Part shown: piece after piece, positions 26,201 through 37,307 of the stretch
How positions within the stretch are numbered: the stretch's first letter is position 1
How the letters are laid out: every line of letters starts with the position of its first letter
From: Gyromitra esculenta
Lineage: Eukaryota; Ascomycota; Pezizomycetes; Pezizales; Discinaceae
Assembly (NCBI GenBank): GCA_038503075.1
Contig: JBCAML010000001.1
Coordinates: forward strand, 2,976,001-3,040,000
Reading direction: 5' to 3'
DNA: 64,000 bases
The notes under the pieces: model-generated
What the model was told of the DNA's origin: nothing
The model's database searches: none
What the model saw: only the letters and a program-made list of their open reading frames with translations
Position numbers and translations under genes: made by a program

Positions 26201-29200
26201 ATGGCTTCCCTCTCATCCCCCCCGCCACAGCTCTCACACTGCACACCCTATTGCACCACTGACCCTGTCCTTGGCCACGTCCTCGTCTTCTATAACCCTC
26301 TCTCATCCACTTCCCGTATTGAAGCTTACATCTTTACCTGTGCCGGCCTCCAGTCATACCCAAAACTCACACTCTCAACCTCCTCCCCACTCTACGCAGC
26401 TGTCAACCACCTCCCGCTGCAAAAGCAAACCATCGAGAGCTACCGCGGGCTCGCAATTGCAGTATTGAAATACTTCTCAGAGCTCCCTAAATCTATCAAA
26501 GAGAAGATCTTACGTTCCAAATCCAACATTCCACAAAATGGGGAGGGCCAGGCTGTCGCGTTCGATGAGATGCATGCTGGGGATCTCGCGGCACGGTTGA
26601 AAGAGGTTGAGATAGACAGCCTTGTTAGCGATCTTATGCCGGCGCTGAGCGAGCGCTTTGTGAGCTGGCTAGATGTAGACTTGGTTATCAAGTCGCCCAA
26701 GTCATCCAAGTCGTCAGGTGAAATAGAGATGATGTCGGAGGAGGTGTCAGAGGGTATGGAGGAACTTCTCAACTGCTTCGGGGGCCCAACACATTTGCCA
26801 TTCACCAAGCTTAAGCGGGCGGCAAGTAGGCCAGCATCTGCGAGACCAAAAGTCAACGTGAACGTTGCGGCATTAGAACGCGAATTGGAGGAACTACGAG
26901 TTACCGAGGCTAACTACGTCGCAAAGCTACGGGACCTAATGGAAAATCTCGTAATCCCTCTGCGAACACGGAGGAAAGGCGAGAATGGATTCCCTAGTGG
27001 AAAAGATCTTGAGGCATTGTTTCCATCATGTCTAGACAGGATTCTTGAAGTGAATACAGAATTTCTAGCAGAAGTGGAGCAAGGCGGGATTGAAGAAGTT
27101 GGCAAATGCTGTCTCAAACGATTCCCAGAATTTAAGGACTGTTATGCAGAGTACCTACGAGCCAGTCCGGAATTCTCGCATCTTTTGGGGAAGCTTGCGA
27201 AAGATAAACATTCGTCTTTTTCCAAACGAGTTCAACAGACAGGAGAGCAGAAGCTTAGGTCATTAATCATTGAACCTGTGCAGAGATTACCGCGATATAC
27301 ACTATTGATCGATAATATGGTCAATTTACTTCCACTAGATCATCCATCCCTAGTGACGTTTATGGAGGCTCGCGAAATCATCACTGAGATATGTTCTCTC
27401 CAATCCTCTGATACTGACGAGCGCTCTCAGACCACAAAGCGGCTCCAATCGATTATCATATCTTGGCCCTCCACCCTCAAGCCTGCAGGCCGTCTCATTA
27501 CCGGAATTGATTTCCTAGATATCCTCCCACCATTCAATGATACCGATGTCCTCCCCTCAACAATGTTACTGTTTACAGACCGCATCGTGATTCTTCGGCG
27601 ACCAAAAGCAACATCTTTGCAGGCCCGAGCTATCATGGCAGAAGTAGATAGACCAGGCGGCAGCTCAGCGAGTAACGTTGGTAGTGGAGGCAAAAGAGAA
27701 GGACTAGGATGTGACCTGCAGTTTTCTGGTTGGGTAGACCTCGCAGACGTTAAGATCGCCGAAAGCGATGATGGGGAGGTTGTGTGGATGACACTATCTC
27801 AGGACTTGAAAGATTGCTGGGATGTACGTTCTGGGGGGATGGGACTTCGACGAATGCGCCTCCTAAATGCTTATGAAGGGCGTGCTGCCAAGTTTGCTGA
27901 GGAATTCGTCAAAGCGAAGCTAGAACGCCGGGTATCCAGTAACAATAAGGGAGTAGTAGGGCTCCGAGAAATCAGATATGATAGTCTAGGTCTCTGGAGT
28001 TGTGTCTGGGGTAACGAAAAGCGATACGCTACCGAGAAATATAAAGGAGGATTAGTTGTCTATCTAGACGATGGTATGGAAGCTGGAGGAGGAGGGAAGT
28101 CGGGGAAAGAGCTAGCTGCGGAAGTTGGGGAAAACGGCGTTGATATTGCTGTTAGTGTCGAGGTTATTATGGGGAATAAGCTACGTGTGGAGTTTAGGAG
28201 TTGGAACGAATATTCTTCCACAGATACAGTCTCACGGGGGGAGTTTCTCGCAGTGTTTACGAAGCGTGTTACATCCTTGCTTAGGCTTCATTCGCTGCCG
28301 CAGCATTCACCGTTGGCTTCTGCATTGATTTCTGCGAACCGGAAGTTGATGAGGGCGTTGGGTGTACCGTTTGACGGGGAAAGCAGGTTCAGTAAATTAC
28401 GGCCTCCAAGTCCGGTAAAGCTATTTTCATCCTTCCTAGCAAATAACAGCTCGCCCACCGGAGCACCAGGTAGTCCGAGTAGGAACAGACCAGTACTACT
28501 CGACCGCACGCAGAGCCAGATGCTACCTCCTAAAATGGAGCGGATGCCTGGTGTACTGCAAAAACGGGCAACGGTCTTAGGGGTTGAAGGCTGGAATGGG
28601 CTTGAGGACACCAACGACAATCTGGAAGGGGATGCTAGTATCACTATGGCTAATGAGAGTCCATTGAAGAGACTGGAAGAGACTTTTGAGGCGTTTGTAG
28701 CTGCCCTGAGGCTATTTTCGTCTGCAGATGTTGACTTGCAGCCGCTGCGCGAAATTTACGGGGTGGATGATGCAGCGGTTGAAGAATTCTTGGAAAACAT
28801 GATTCTTGACCCAAAGAATGTCCAGGTTGAAACGGATCTCGGCGTTGATATTGTCTTCGAAGCTTTCCACCGGTTCCTCCGTGGGGAATGGAAAGAAGGT
28901 ATGGGTCCAGTTATTGGATCTAAGGGTCTGACCGAGTTGCAGTTGAAAAGCGAGGAGCTATATCCAGGTGACTTTGAAGACTTCTTCAAAATCTTTGTGC
29001 TGGACTGGACGCCACAGAATAAGAGAGCTTTCCGGACGATCGTAATGTTGCTGCGAGCTATGCAGGGCCGTGTGCAGGATGCTGATGATAAAGGTTTACT
29101 CACGAAAGCGTTTACGGAACTGCTAGTCGAGGATACAGATGCACTGGAATTTATGCCACTTGTAGATCGGCTAGTCGAGGAGGCAGATAGCTTGTTTAAT

Positions 29201-30810
29201 GGTAACCATAAATCTCTTTTTATATACAAAACCAAGCTGACAATGGGTTGGGCAGAAGCGATACATAACGGTATGGACATGGTGAATGTCAATGGAATTA
29301 TCGTAAAACGAAATAAATCCGTTACCAGTGTTGCATATTCCACAACTTCATTGAGAAGGCGTCTTGGGTTCAGCCACAACCCTATGCGAGACCCTTTCAA
29401 GGACACACAAGGCGAAGGAAAGTCTTCGGTATGGAGAACGCTGAGTAAGAGCTCGCGGTTAGGCCAGGAAACACATAAGGGCCATCTTGCAAGGTCCAAG
29501 TCAACAGACTATGATGCGCGCACTTATGCCCCCCCGAAGAGGCCCTCATCAAGAGACAGTCCGAACAGTCCGAACCTCCTCAGTGCGTTTAGTAATCCTA
29601 TGGCATCATTGTCAGCAACAACTCCACTTCGTCCACTTTCATCTATCATTGGTTCCCCGAATATAGGTCTATCACCTGAAAAGCCACTCCCTCCCGGCCC
29701 TCCCGGCCCTCCCGGCGCTGGCCTTAGGAGGAAGAGAAGAAGCTCTTTAAGTGATCTTACAAATCATCCCGACTACCAACCAATTCTTCCACCAATGGTC
29801 ACAACGCCAGATCATCCTGACCCCCTGCGGATAACACGAACACCAGATCATCCCGACCCATTGCGTATAACAAAAACTCCGGACCATCCCGACCCATTGC
29901 GGATAACACGAACGCCAGACCACCCAGACCCTCTACGCATAAATCGTACACCTGATCACCCCGATCCTTTGCGGTTAACACGTAGCAATGGGTTTCGGGC
30001 TCGAAGCCGAACAACTGTGACCCCTCCCGAAAGATCAACAACTCCACCATATACACCTAACCGCACAAGTAGTAGGCTTGGAAATTATAGTGAAATTCCA
30101 ATTCGAAGAGGGACCGCAAGCCCAGGGCCCCAGAGGCTTAAAATGCAAAGCACACAAAAGCTCCGAGAGCGCCTCTTGAGCGAAAAACAGGCTATCACCC
30201 GCGTCGAAACCAGCCTACAGCTTGAAATTGATAAAATTGGCGAAGAGTTATCTATGGCCTCCAGGCTCACCACGCGCGGTGGAGCACATTCATCGGTTGT
30301 TCGGGATTTGACTTCAAGAGTCTCGCAACTAGAGTCGCGAATTCCTGTGGTAAATGATTTGGCGAGTAAGTTGGAGTCAGCGAAGCAAGATCACGAAGCG
30401 GCGATGAAGGACCATGAGGCGGCAAGGAAGGATCATGAGACGGCAATGGCGAAGAAGGATAAAGAGCTTGAGGGAATCGACAAACTCTGGAATGACTGCC
30501 TAAATGAGAATGACGTCATGTTTGAGAAGTTTAATGAGGAGCTGGTGAAAATGAGTGCAGGGCTGAAACAAGGGAAAGGGGAGGCTGAAATATTGAAGAT
30601 TTTGGCAGAAGTTAGGGAGGAGCAGGGGAAATTGAAGAGAGAGAATATGTATGCCCTTCCCATCCTTAGAGTCTCAGTCAAGGTGTAGGATAAACGCTAA
30701 CTCATTGCACAAATAGGAGGCTTCGAAAGGAAAATAACGCTTTGAGAGCGCAGGTAGAGGTAGTAGAACTAAAAGAAAGGGCGCTTGGAAGCCCAATGCA
30801 TGGGAAGTGA
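26201..30810 (+). CDS. BUD3: Bud3-type Rho GTPase exchange factor (septation/bud-site protein)
   Basis: Bud3 is a DH-domain exchange factor: for Cdc42 in budding yeast, and for Rho4 at septation sites in Aspergillus and Neurospora. Two exons (26201-30648 and 30717-30810) give 1,513 residues; the last exon extends the C-terminal coiled coil and is missed if the first frame is read to its stop at 30688. The N-terminal part has the Bud3 layout (LGHVLVFYNPLSSTSRIEAY, later MHAGDLAARL). The DH domain spans roughly residues 225-420, with VIPLRTRR, LEALFPSCLDRILEVNTEFL and IIEPVQRLPRYTLLIDNM. A PH-like region follows, then a conserved helical block around residues 830-1010 that I cannot name. Residues 1202-1261 are five copies of a 12-residue repeat. 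The C-terminus (about 1330-1512) is coiled coil. No membrane segment is seen. Confidence 0.9.
29804..29983 (+). repeat. coding minisatellite in BUD3: five 36-bp units
   Basis: Five head-to-tail 36-bp units encode TPDHPDPLRITR or close variants. The first nine residues, TPDHPDPLR, are the same in all five units, although the DNA differs at many third positions (CAT/CAC, CCT/CCC/CCA, GAC/GAT). A short PPGPPGPPG run, also from a DNA repeat, lies just upstream (about 29692-29715). Confidence 0.95.
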
Positions 30811-31469
30811 AAAGTTTCTAGGGCCTTTCTCCACTTCCCATTTTATCGGCGCACTATCAATCGGCAGATGGGAAGCTGCGAAAGCGGGCTACATATATAT
30901 TTTTTTTCCTTTTTTTTTTCCTTTCGTATCTTGATATTCTATGTTAATATCAGATGTTCCTACTTTCTGTAAAAGCTACGGGGGTTCCGGGGGGACTATT
31001 TTACGGGCGTATTTTTTTGATTTTTTTGTATGATTACTACGGCAGACGTGTAGATGCCATGCCCGGTTGGAATTCCCTGAATTGCATAGATTGACAGATT
31101 TCGGAGGTGCGGCGGCCGAGAGTGATTGCTGGTGATGAAGAGACAAATGAAGGCAAGGACGACCCTTGTCCCCACCGAGTTAAGCTTAACTGGGCCATCG
31201 GAGGCGAGGGTTAGGTCACCCCCGCCTGCAGGAACAGCAAACCGACATCGACAACGCCCAAGACCTAAACTTTCTTTCCCTCACTCCCGAAGCAAGTTTC
31301 TGGGTTTCCTTCTCTGCACGCAACTCTTCTTGCCACCTTCTTCTACGTCAGTTTTCTGTGCTATATCCAGCTCTTCCACGCCATTTTCTGTCCACTGAAC
31401 TTTTCAATAGCTCTCGGAAATTAAAATTAAAATTAATAAACCAAAACTAAGTAAATAAAATCTTGAAAC
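30811..31469. other. BUD3-SVF1 spacer
   Basis: The spacer contains long T runs near 30900-30920 and 31010-31030 and the presumed SVF1 promoter. The open frame at 31126-31398 is low in complexity and not supported as a gene. An A/T-rich TTAAAATTAAAATTAAT stretch at about 31420-31436 precedes the SVF1 start. Confidence 0.5.
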
Positions 31470-32908
31470 ATGCTTTCTTGGGTCAAGAGCGCCGCTCAAT
31501 CGTCGTATGTCCCTTTCTACGTACCCCCCTCACCTAGATGGTTGCTGACCTTTTTCGTGTTTCGTTTAGGATGTCCGCGGCGCTCGGAACCGCAGAACCG
31601 ACATACGGACCTTCAGCTCTCCATAGTGTTGCCACACAGGAGTCAGAGAACCCGACCTACGAACTCACCAGGGACGACTTGAGATGGCATACGTTGGGTA
31701 CAACGAGTGCGGAAACGCAGGCCTTCTACTTGGAAGCTGAGTCAGGGCATCACGGACTTGTACATGTTATCTACTCGAATGTCGCGTGAGTAATGGGCTG
31801 ATCTCACCATCTGTTCTTTTTTCTCTTTTTGCGCTGATAATTCGAGGTGGAGTACAGAAGTGTACATGTTACAGTTCAGCTTAGCACGAAAATATTCTAT
31901 CCCGACGGCAAGATCCTTTGGTCCTCTAAACCGCTGACCAATTATGGGTTCGACGACACCAAACACTCCTTCTACGCGGACGACATTGCTATCGTTTTGT
32001 CGGAAGACGGCACCTCCTACAGCATCAAGTCCATCGTTGACCCCACTATCATCATCGACCTCACTGTCACACAGGTTGCCCCGGGATTCAAGATCGGGAA
32101 AGATGGCAAGTCCTACTTCGGCACGGACCCTTCGAACCCCTGGGGTTCGATCCGACATGTGTTCTGGCCAAGGAATAAGTTGGTGGGGTCCATTAAGGTG
32201 AATGGTGAGAAGATCGACTTCAAAGGATCTGCGATGCACGTGATGGCGGTACAAGGGATGAAGCCGCATCATGCTGGTATGTTCTTTTTCTTCAATGTTA
32301 GGGTTGAATCCGGTTTGTGGATGGTTTGGTTCTAGGGGGAAACTGATTGAGTGCTCGGGCGATTTCTAGCTGCCAAGTGGAACTTCGTCAACTTCCAGGG
32401 ACCAACGTATTCTGCCATCATGATGGAATTTATTACCCCACCTTCATACGGTACCAGCACAGTTAATGTAGCTGGTATCGCTAAAGATGGGGAAGTCGTT
32501 GCAGTAAGCACCAAGGGAAGTGCAACACATATAGAATCAAAGCATGATGAAGTTTCGGATTGGCCAGAACCGACATCAGCGAAGTTTATATGGAGTGCAA
32601 CAACGAAAGATGGGAAAGCTGTAGAGGCGACGATTGAGGGGCCACTGGGCGACAGGCTCGACAGAGTCGATATTATGATAGAGGTGCCAGCGTTTCTTAA
32701 AAAGATTGCGGGGGGTGTTGCGGGAACGAGGCCGTACATCTACCAGGTTAGTTTTCCAGTCCCCGTCTGTTGATGGTCGTAGGGAGAAGCGCTGACGTAC
32801 CCCATATCACAGTTCTTGAAGAAGATGACACTCAAGATGAAGATCGGCGATGAGGTCATCGAAGAAGAGGGAACGTTCTTTTATGAGTCAACTTTCATCT
32901 CTGCCTAG
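31470..32908 (+). CDS. SVF1: Survival factor Svf1 (lipocalin-like, ceramide handling)
   Basis: Svf1 is a soluble fungal protein needed for survival in oxidative and cold stress and implicated in ceramide transport from ER to Golgi. Five exons (31470-31504, 31570-31785, 31858-32276, 32370-32746, 32813-32908) give 380 residues, the family length. Signatures are clear: [70 protein letters not shown], then [13 protein letters not shown] and [10 protein letters not shown]. Together these form two calycin-like beta barrels. Exon 1 encodes only the start, [11 protein letters not shown], an amphipathic segment; yeast Svf1 uses such a helix, acetylated by NatC, to reach Golgi membranes, and a Met-Leu start is a NatC-type substrate. 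The third-exon acceptor was chosen because only the AG at 31857 keeps the frame. Confidence 0.96.
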
Positions 32909-33525
32909 ATTTAGATTATTGTTTTTGGGTGGGAATATGACGGATTTGGATTTTCCGATATAATGATTATGCCTAACGTGATCTTTTTTTCTCTGCTTTC
33001 TCTCTCTTGTGTTTTTGTTATCTGTTTTTGGCATACATAATGAAGATAATTATGACAGGAGGAGTGGGGGGAAGTTTGAGGAATACTTTGTTTTAGTCTT
33101 TTTGGCTATCTAATAATGTCACCATCATCATCAGGTTGACAGTTTCATAGGAATACATGTACTCTACTCTATTATAAAAGCAAATTATCGTGTAGCTCCA
33201 AAGGGCTGGGGCCCATTTTTATACTAGGGACCACGATTGCGGTCGCTGCACCGCGCCGCTAGCCCTCGCTTGTAGTGGGGTGACGACGGGGATCCTCAAA
33301 GCGCGTCCCTGGCACTAAAAATATATGGAAGTCGTCTCGTCCGCTTCACTTCGTTCTAACTACGGTCGCGTTCCCTCGTTTTCCCTCTCTACCACCCACC
33401 ATCAACGGACCAGTCAACCTACGTAAATACAAGTACAAACACGTGTGTGCGAATACCCTCCCGTTGCCACCTTACAACACAAGAAGCTCACCAAGCCAAG
33501 TTACAACAAGCTAATTCCATCAGTA
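32909..33525. other. SVF1-histone variant spacer
   Basis: The promoter region of the H4 variant gene. A TATAAAAG sequence lies at 33173-33180 and TACATGTA at 33154-33161, some 350 bp before the H4-variant ATG. Nothing else is identifiable. Confidence 0.45.
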
Positions 33526-34403
33526 ATGCCACCCACACCACGGCGGTCATCCGCGATTGCGGGGTCTAGCAGCGCTGCAACTAATAGAAGCGGTGGATTT
33601 GGAAGGGGGTTGGGCAAGCAGGGCTTTGGGGGGAAGGTCGGTGTTGGAGGCAAGGGGCTTGGAAAAGGTATCGGAAGGGCCAAGAGGCATAGGAAAGTCA
33701 TGAAAGATACAATTCATGGAATTAGTAGGTTCCCCCCGGGCCTCTCGTTGAGGATATTGAAAGATGTTAATTTTGCCCGTCTCGTAGCCAAGTCGGATAT
33801 TCGGTACGTTTTTCGCCTTCTACAGTTACGATTTTTGGAGATGAGGACGAGGAGCAAGAGCCGGAAGAGTAGAGTTTATTTGCTGACCCAAGCAAACAAA
33901 CAATAGTCGCCTTGCTCGTCGTGGAGGTGTCAAGCGTATCTCTGCGCCAATCTACGAGGACGCTCGTCTTGCTCTAGTCCATCATCTAAAGGCGGTATGT
34001 AGCTCCAGTTGTATTTGATTTGGGTAACAGACTGATGAGATGATTTTATTTAGATTCTCGGTGATTGTGTCATCTACCTTGAACACGCAAATCGGAAGAC
34101 GGTTACTGTGACTGATGTACGTATCTTCTTATTTTTACTACCATATCATATACTTCTGAGGTTTAGTATTAATATTTTCCGGGTGTATTTCTAGGTCATT
34201 TTTGCTCTCAAGAGAGTATGTTTTCTACTCCTTTTATTCTATTATTGCTCTATTACTAAAATTATCCCTCTTAACTCTAGATCGGGAGGCCTATCTATGG
34301 TTTGTCACTCCCTTCCATTCGTCCTCTCGTATTTGGAGCTTCTACTAAGATTAGTGTTTCCCCCGTAGGATTCGATGCCGACACATACCGCCCGAAGAAG
34401 TAA
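33526..34403 (+). CDS. Divergent histone H4 variant
   Basis: Seven exons (33526-33724, 33788-33803, 33907-33994, 34054-34116, 34195-34215, 34281-34299, 34369-34403) give 146 residues, against about 103 for canonical H4. The histone core is clear: GGKGLGKG, AKRHRKVMKDTIHGITKSDI, RRLARRGGVKRIS, RKTVTVTDVIFALKR and IGRPIYGF. Differences from canonical H4 include a glycine/serine/arginine-rich N-terminal extension of roughly 40 residues, two extra residues between the K12 and K16 equivalents, SD in place of PA after TK, a rewritten central helix (APIYEDARLALVHHLKAILG), and a C-terminal DADTYRPKK tail instead of the short GFGG end. Neurospora has a divergent H4 variant (hH4v), and this is probably of that class. 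Its six introns are unusual for a replication-type histone gene and suggest replication-independent expression. It should be nuclear and DNA-bound. Confidence 0.88.
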
Positions 34404-35129
34404 ACTGTTTCTCGGTAGAGTAAACAAACAAACCTCAATCTCTAAAGTAACCTTTAGATTATCTTTCGAATATAACAGAATAATTAACCGGATGATCGCC
34501 TCATGGTTAGGGTTCAAAGGTCTCCCTAGTCTCAATATCTCGTATTTTCTTGCGTGTATACCATATTTGCCAGGCATGCTATAACTTCATTATCCGCCAT
34601 TATCATTTTGCCTGTTTATTTCCTTGGTGCATTGTTTTTTCACTTTGTTTTTTCACTTTGTTTATGGAGCTTTTTTCATTCGATTTTACTTTACTCTCTT
34701 CGTGGGCGTGGCATGTCTTTATAAGGGTAAGGGAAAACTAATGGGTGGCGGACCTACAGTCCAAATACTTTTTTTCCATCATATATCATGTACTCTACTC
34801 TATCTATATTGTTATCCAAATATCAAGATCAGACCTACCAGAAGCTTGTTGGTTCCTGAAGCACATGCCACGCGGTTAATTCCGTCTACAACGGTTTTCT
34901 CGCTTATCGATAGCGGCTCAAAAGCCCTTTCCCACTACCGAACAAAACCTCATCGTGAATCACACTCTCTAGATGACATAGCCTCACCACGAAAAAAATG
35001 TAAACGACCAAGGGAAAAAGGTTCGCTGCCAAAAGTCTAGATGCCAAGGCAGCACTCTTTATCCCCCATCATGTGGATACCCGTTAATTGATCTCGTTTT
35101 TCGGTATCGACTTTTGCACGCACGAATCA
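34404..35129. other. spacer after H4 variant
   Basis: A T-rich spacer with short open frames (for example 34624-35040) that have no domain or splice support. It must include the 3' end of the H4 variant gene and the leader of the downstream acidic-protein gene. Confidence 0.45.
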
Positions 35130-37307
35130 ATGTTAAACGCACTTGCCCTCCGCTGTAGGAATCCCAGCGAGTTCATAGCTTCTGTTGTTGAGCATCATAG
35201 GGGGTTTTCATTCCCAAGGAGCGAGGAGACGAAAACCTATTTAGTGTTTGTTGGGCCTGAGGATGATGAAGATATCCTCGCGCAGATTCCAGGGCCTGAC
35301 GGAGAGTACACAGAGGCGCGAGAGTGGCGAGATGGCGGCGACAGCGACAGCGACAGCGACAGCGACGACAGGGCTAGAGGATACGAGGAAGGTGGGGAAG
35401 AGGAAGAATACCTAGTGATGGACGATGAGAATGGAGGGGAAGAAGATGGATTGCAATCACCTATTGTCAAAAGGGTTTGGCGGATTCCTCGACGAATACA
35501 GATTCGACGAGTTGAAGTCGAAGAGGCGAATGAAGGGTTTGATGATATTCAAAGGGAATATCGCGACTACAGCGAAAATGATGATGGAGAAGGAGAAGAA
35601 GAAGAAGAAGAAAGTTCTAGCAAAACTAGTGAAGATTGGGAGTTTTCTCGGTGGTCTGGCCCCGATCCCATGATCCAGGGGGACAGAATCGGAGGGAGGA
35701 TAGTCAGAGGACCCGAATTCAAACCGAATTCAGTTCACGGATACTACACGAACAGCGAGGGGAAAAGTAGAGGAGAAGAGTTCAACGAGGCCATTGATGA
35801 AGAGCTCGTTAGGCGGTTCTCTCGGCTTCCCTCAAACTTGGAAGAAACGGATGAAGGAATGTCCAGTGGAGGGGACTACGCAATCAGCAAAGGGAACGAA
35901 ATCACTCCCGAAAAGTTTAGTTCCAGTCAAGAGCTTGTCGAAAAGTTTTCTCAACTCCGTCCACTGCAGGGAGAAAGCGATGAAACATCCGATAATAGTA
36001 GCGACGACAGTACTGAAGAAAAATGTCAAACCATTGGTAATTCCCAAAAGGATTCAAATAAAGCTAGACAGCGAGAGCAAAAAAACGGACCTAATAGCTT
36101 AGTCGATGACAACGATGGGATAGAGCTCTATACGGCTAAGAGATCTCCTCAAACCTATCTCCCTGAATCTATATCACAGAATAGTGCGTCTAGACTACCG
36201 ATTCTCAACCCTCATGATGAGGAATCGTCTATGAGCTCACCGTTAAGTTCACCACCCCCTGAGTCGGGAGAAGAAGCTGGGTCGGGAGAAGAGACTGGGT
36301 CGGGAGAGAGGGAGTCTAGCGGATCTAGCACGGAGGGGGGGGGAGGGGGGGGGCAAGAGGTATCCAGCAATTCAGAAAGTGAAAGCGACGTATGTAGGAT
36401 CGAGGGCATGAATATCGAGAAACCCGACGGAGCAATTTACCAAGGAAGAGAAGTATCAGTCGAGCTACATGGTGTTGGGGAACAAGAGGTATACCACACC
36501 GCCAACAAAGTGTCTCCCCAAATCCATTCTCGTCGCCTGTCAGTGTTGCAAATACGAGAACCTCAATCACCAATCCGGCCACGCCCTGATGAAATTTCAC
36601 CTCTCACTACACCTCCAAACTCTTCGCTCCCCAATGCGGAGGAAATCGGATCTACTATGGAGGAAGATAGAGATCCCGCCGAAGCAGTTAAAGATGAAAA
36701 TCTACTATATCCTGTCCCAACTGTCGAAAATCTTGTCGCAACCGAAAATGTCGATATCATCTGTTTACCTGACCTCGAAGCCCTTCGAGCTTTCTTGGAG
36801 TTTCTTAGGTCCTCTCCAATAATCTCCGCACCGAACCCTCCGTTACTAGCAATATGGGGCCTCGTTAGTGCCCACTATGAGACAGAATATTTTGGGGGTA
36901 AAGGAATTGGATTGACCGCAGCATGGGCCGTTGAAGCTGCTGCAGAATCTGGGAGACTATTGGTACTTGGCGAAGGTTATATCGAGGTTGACTACGGAGA
37001 TGGAGAGGAGGAAGTGCAGGAGTTATGTTGGATGGACGTTGAGGTACCGATAATAAATAATGGGTCAATGATTGTTGGGCGTACGGTGGAAGTTGGCGAT
37101 ATTTTAAGGAGGTGGTGTAGGTTTGGAGAAGATTTTGACTACGAAGAGGAAGGGGGAGGGGGAGGGGGAGGGGGAGGGAGTGACAATGACAGTAATGATA
37201 ATTATGAGGATGAAGAAAGCGATGAAAATAATAACGACGATGGTGGTGGAGATGATGAGGAGGAAAATGATCTAGTGAAGGTGGTGCAGACGATGGAGAT
37301 TATATAG
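35130..37307 (+). CDS. Acidic low-complexity protein with split terminal modules, function unknown
   Basis: A single-exon frame of 725 residues from the first ATG. I do not recognise the gene. Residues 1-60 look folded: a helix (MLNALALRCRNPSEFIASVV) and a strand (TYLVFVGPEDDEDIL). About 460 residues of acidic, serine/glutamate/glycine-rich sequence follow, including SD repeats from GACAGC units (about 35340-35363) and a poly-Gly run. Residues about 530-670 look folded again: NVDIICLPDLEALRAFLEFL, PPLLAIWGLVSAHY, a helix, then RLLVLGEG. This alternating strand/helix pattern recalls a nucleotide-binding-like Rossmann or RecA/Elp6-type fold without a P-loop, split by the acidic insert; that is inference only. 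The protein ends with poly-Gly and an acidic D/E/N tail. The composition suggests a nuclear protein. Confidence 0.7.
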   Translation: MLNALALRCRNPSEFIASVVEHHRGFSFPRSEETKTYLVFVGPEDDEDILAQIPGPDGEYTEAREWRDGGDSDSDSDSDDRARGYEEGGEEEEYLVMDDENGGEEDGLQSPIVKRVWRIPRRIQIRRVEVEEANEGFDDIQREYRDYSENDDGEGEEEEEESSSKTSEDWEFSRWSGPDPMIQGDRIGGRIVRGPEFKPNSVHGYYTNSEGKSRGEEFNEAIDEELVRRFSRLPSNLEETDEGMSSGGDYAISKGNEITPEKFSSSQELVEKFSQLRPLQGESDETSDNSSDDSTEEKCQTIGNSQKDSNKARQREQKNGPNSLVDDNDGIELYTAKRSPQTYLPESISQNSASRLPILNPHDEESSMSSPLSSPPPESGEEAGSGEETGSGERESSGSSTEGGGGGGQEVSSNSESESDVCRIEGMNIEKPDGAIYQGREVSVELHGVGEQEVYHTANKVSPQIHSRRLSVLQIREPQSPIRPRPDEISPLTTPPNSSLPNAEEIGSTMEEDRDPAEAVKDENLLYPVPTVENLVATENVDIICLPDLEALRAFLEFLRSSPIISAPNPPLLAIWGLVSAHYETEYFGGKGIGLTAAWAVEAAAESGRLLVLGEGYIEVDYGDGEEEVQELCWMDVEVPIINNGSMIVGRTVEVGDILRRWCRFGEDFDYEEEGGGGGGGGGSDNDSNDNYEDEESDENNNDDGGGDDEEENDLVKVVQTMEII

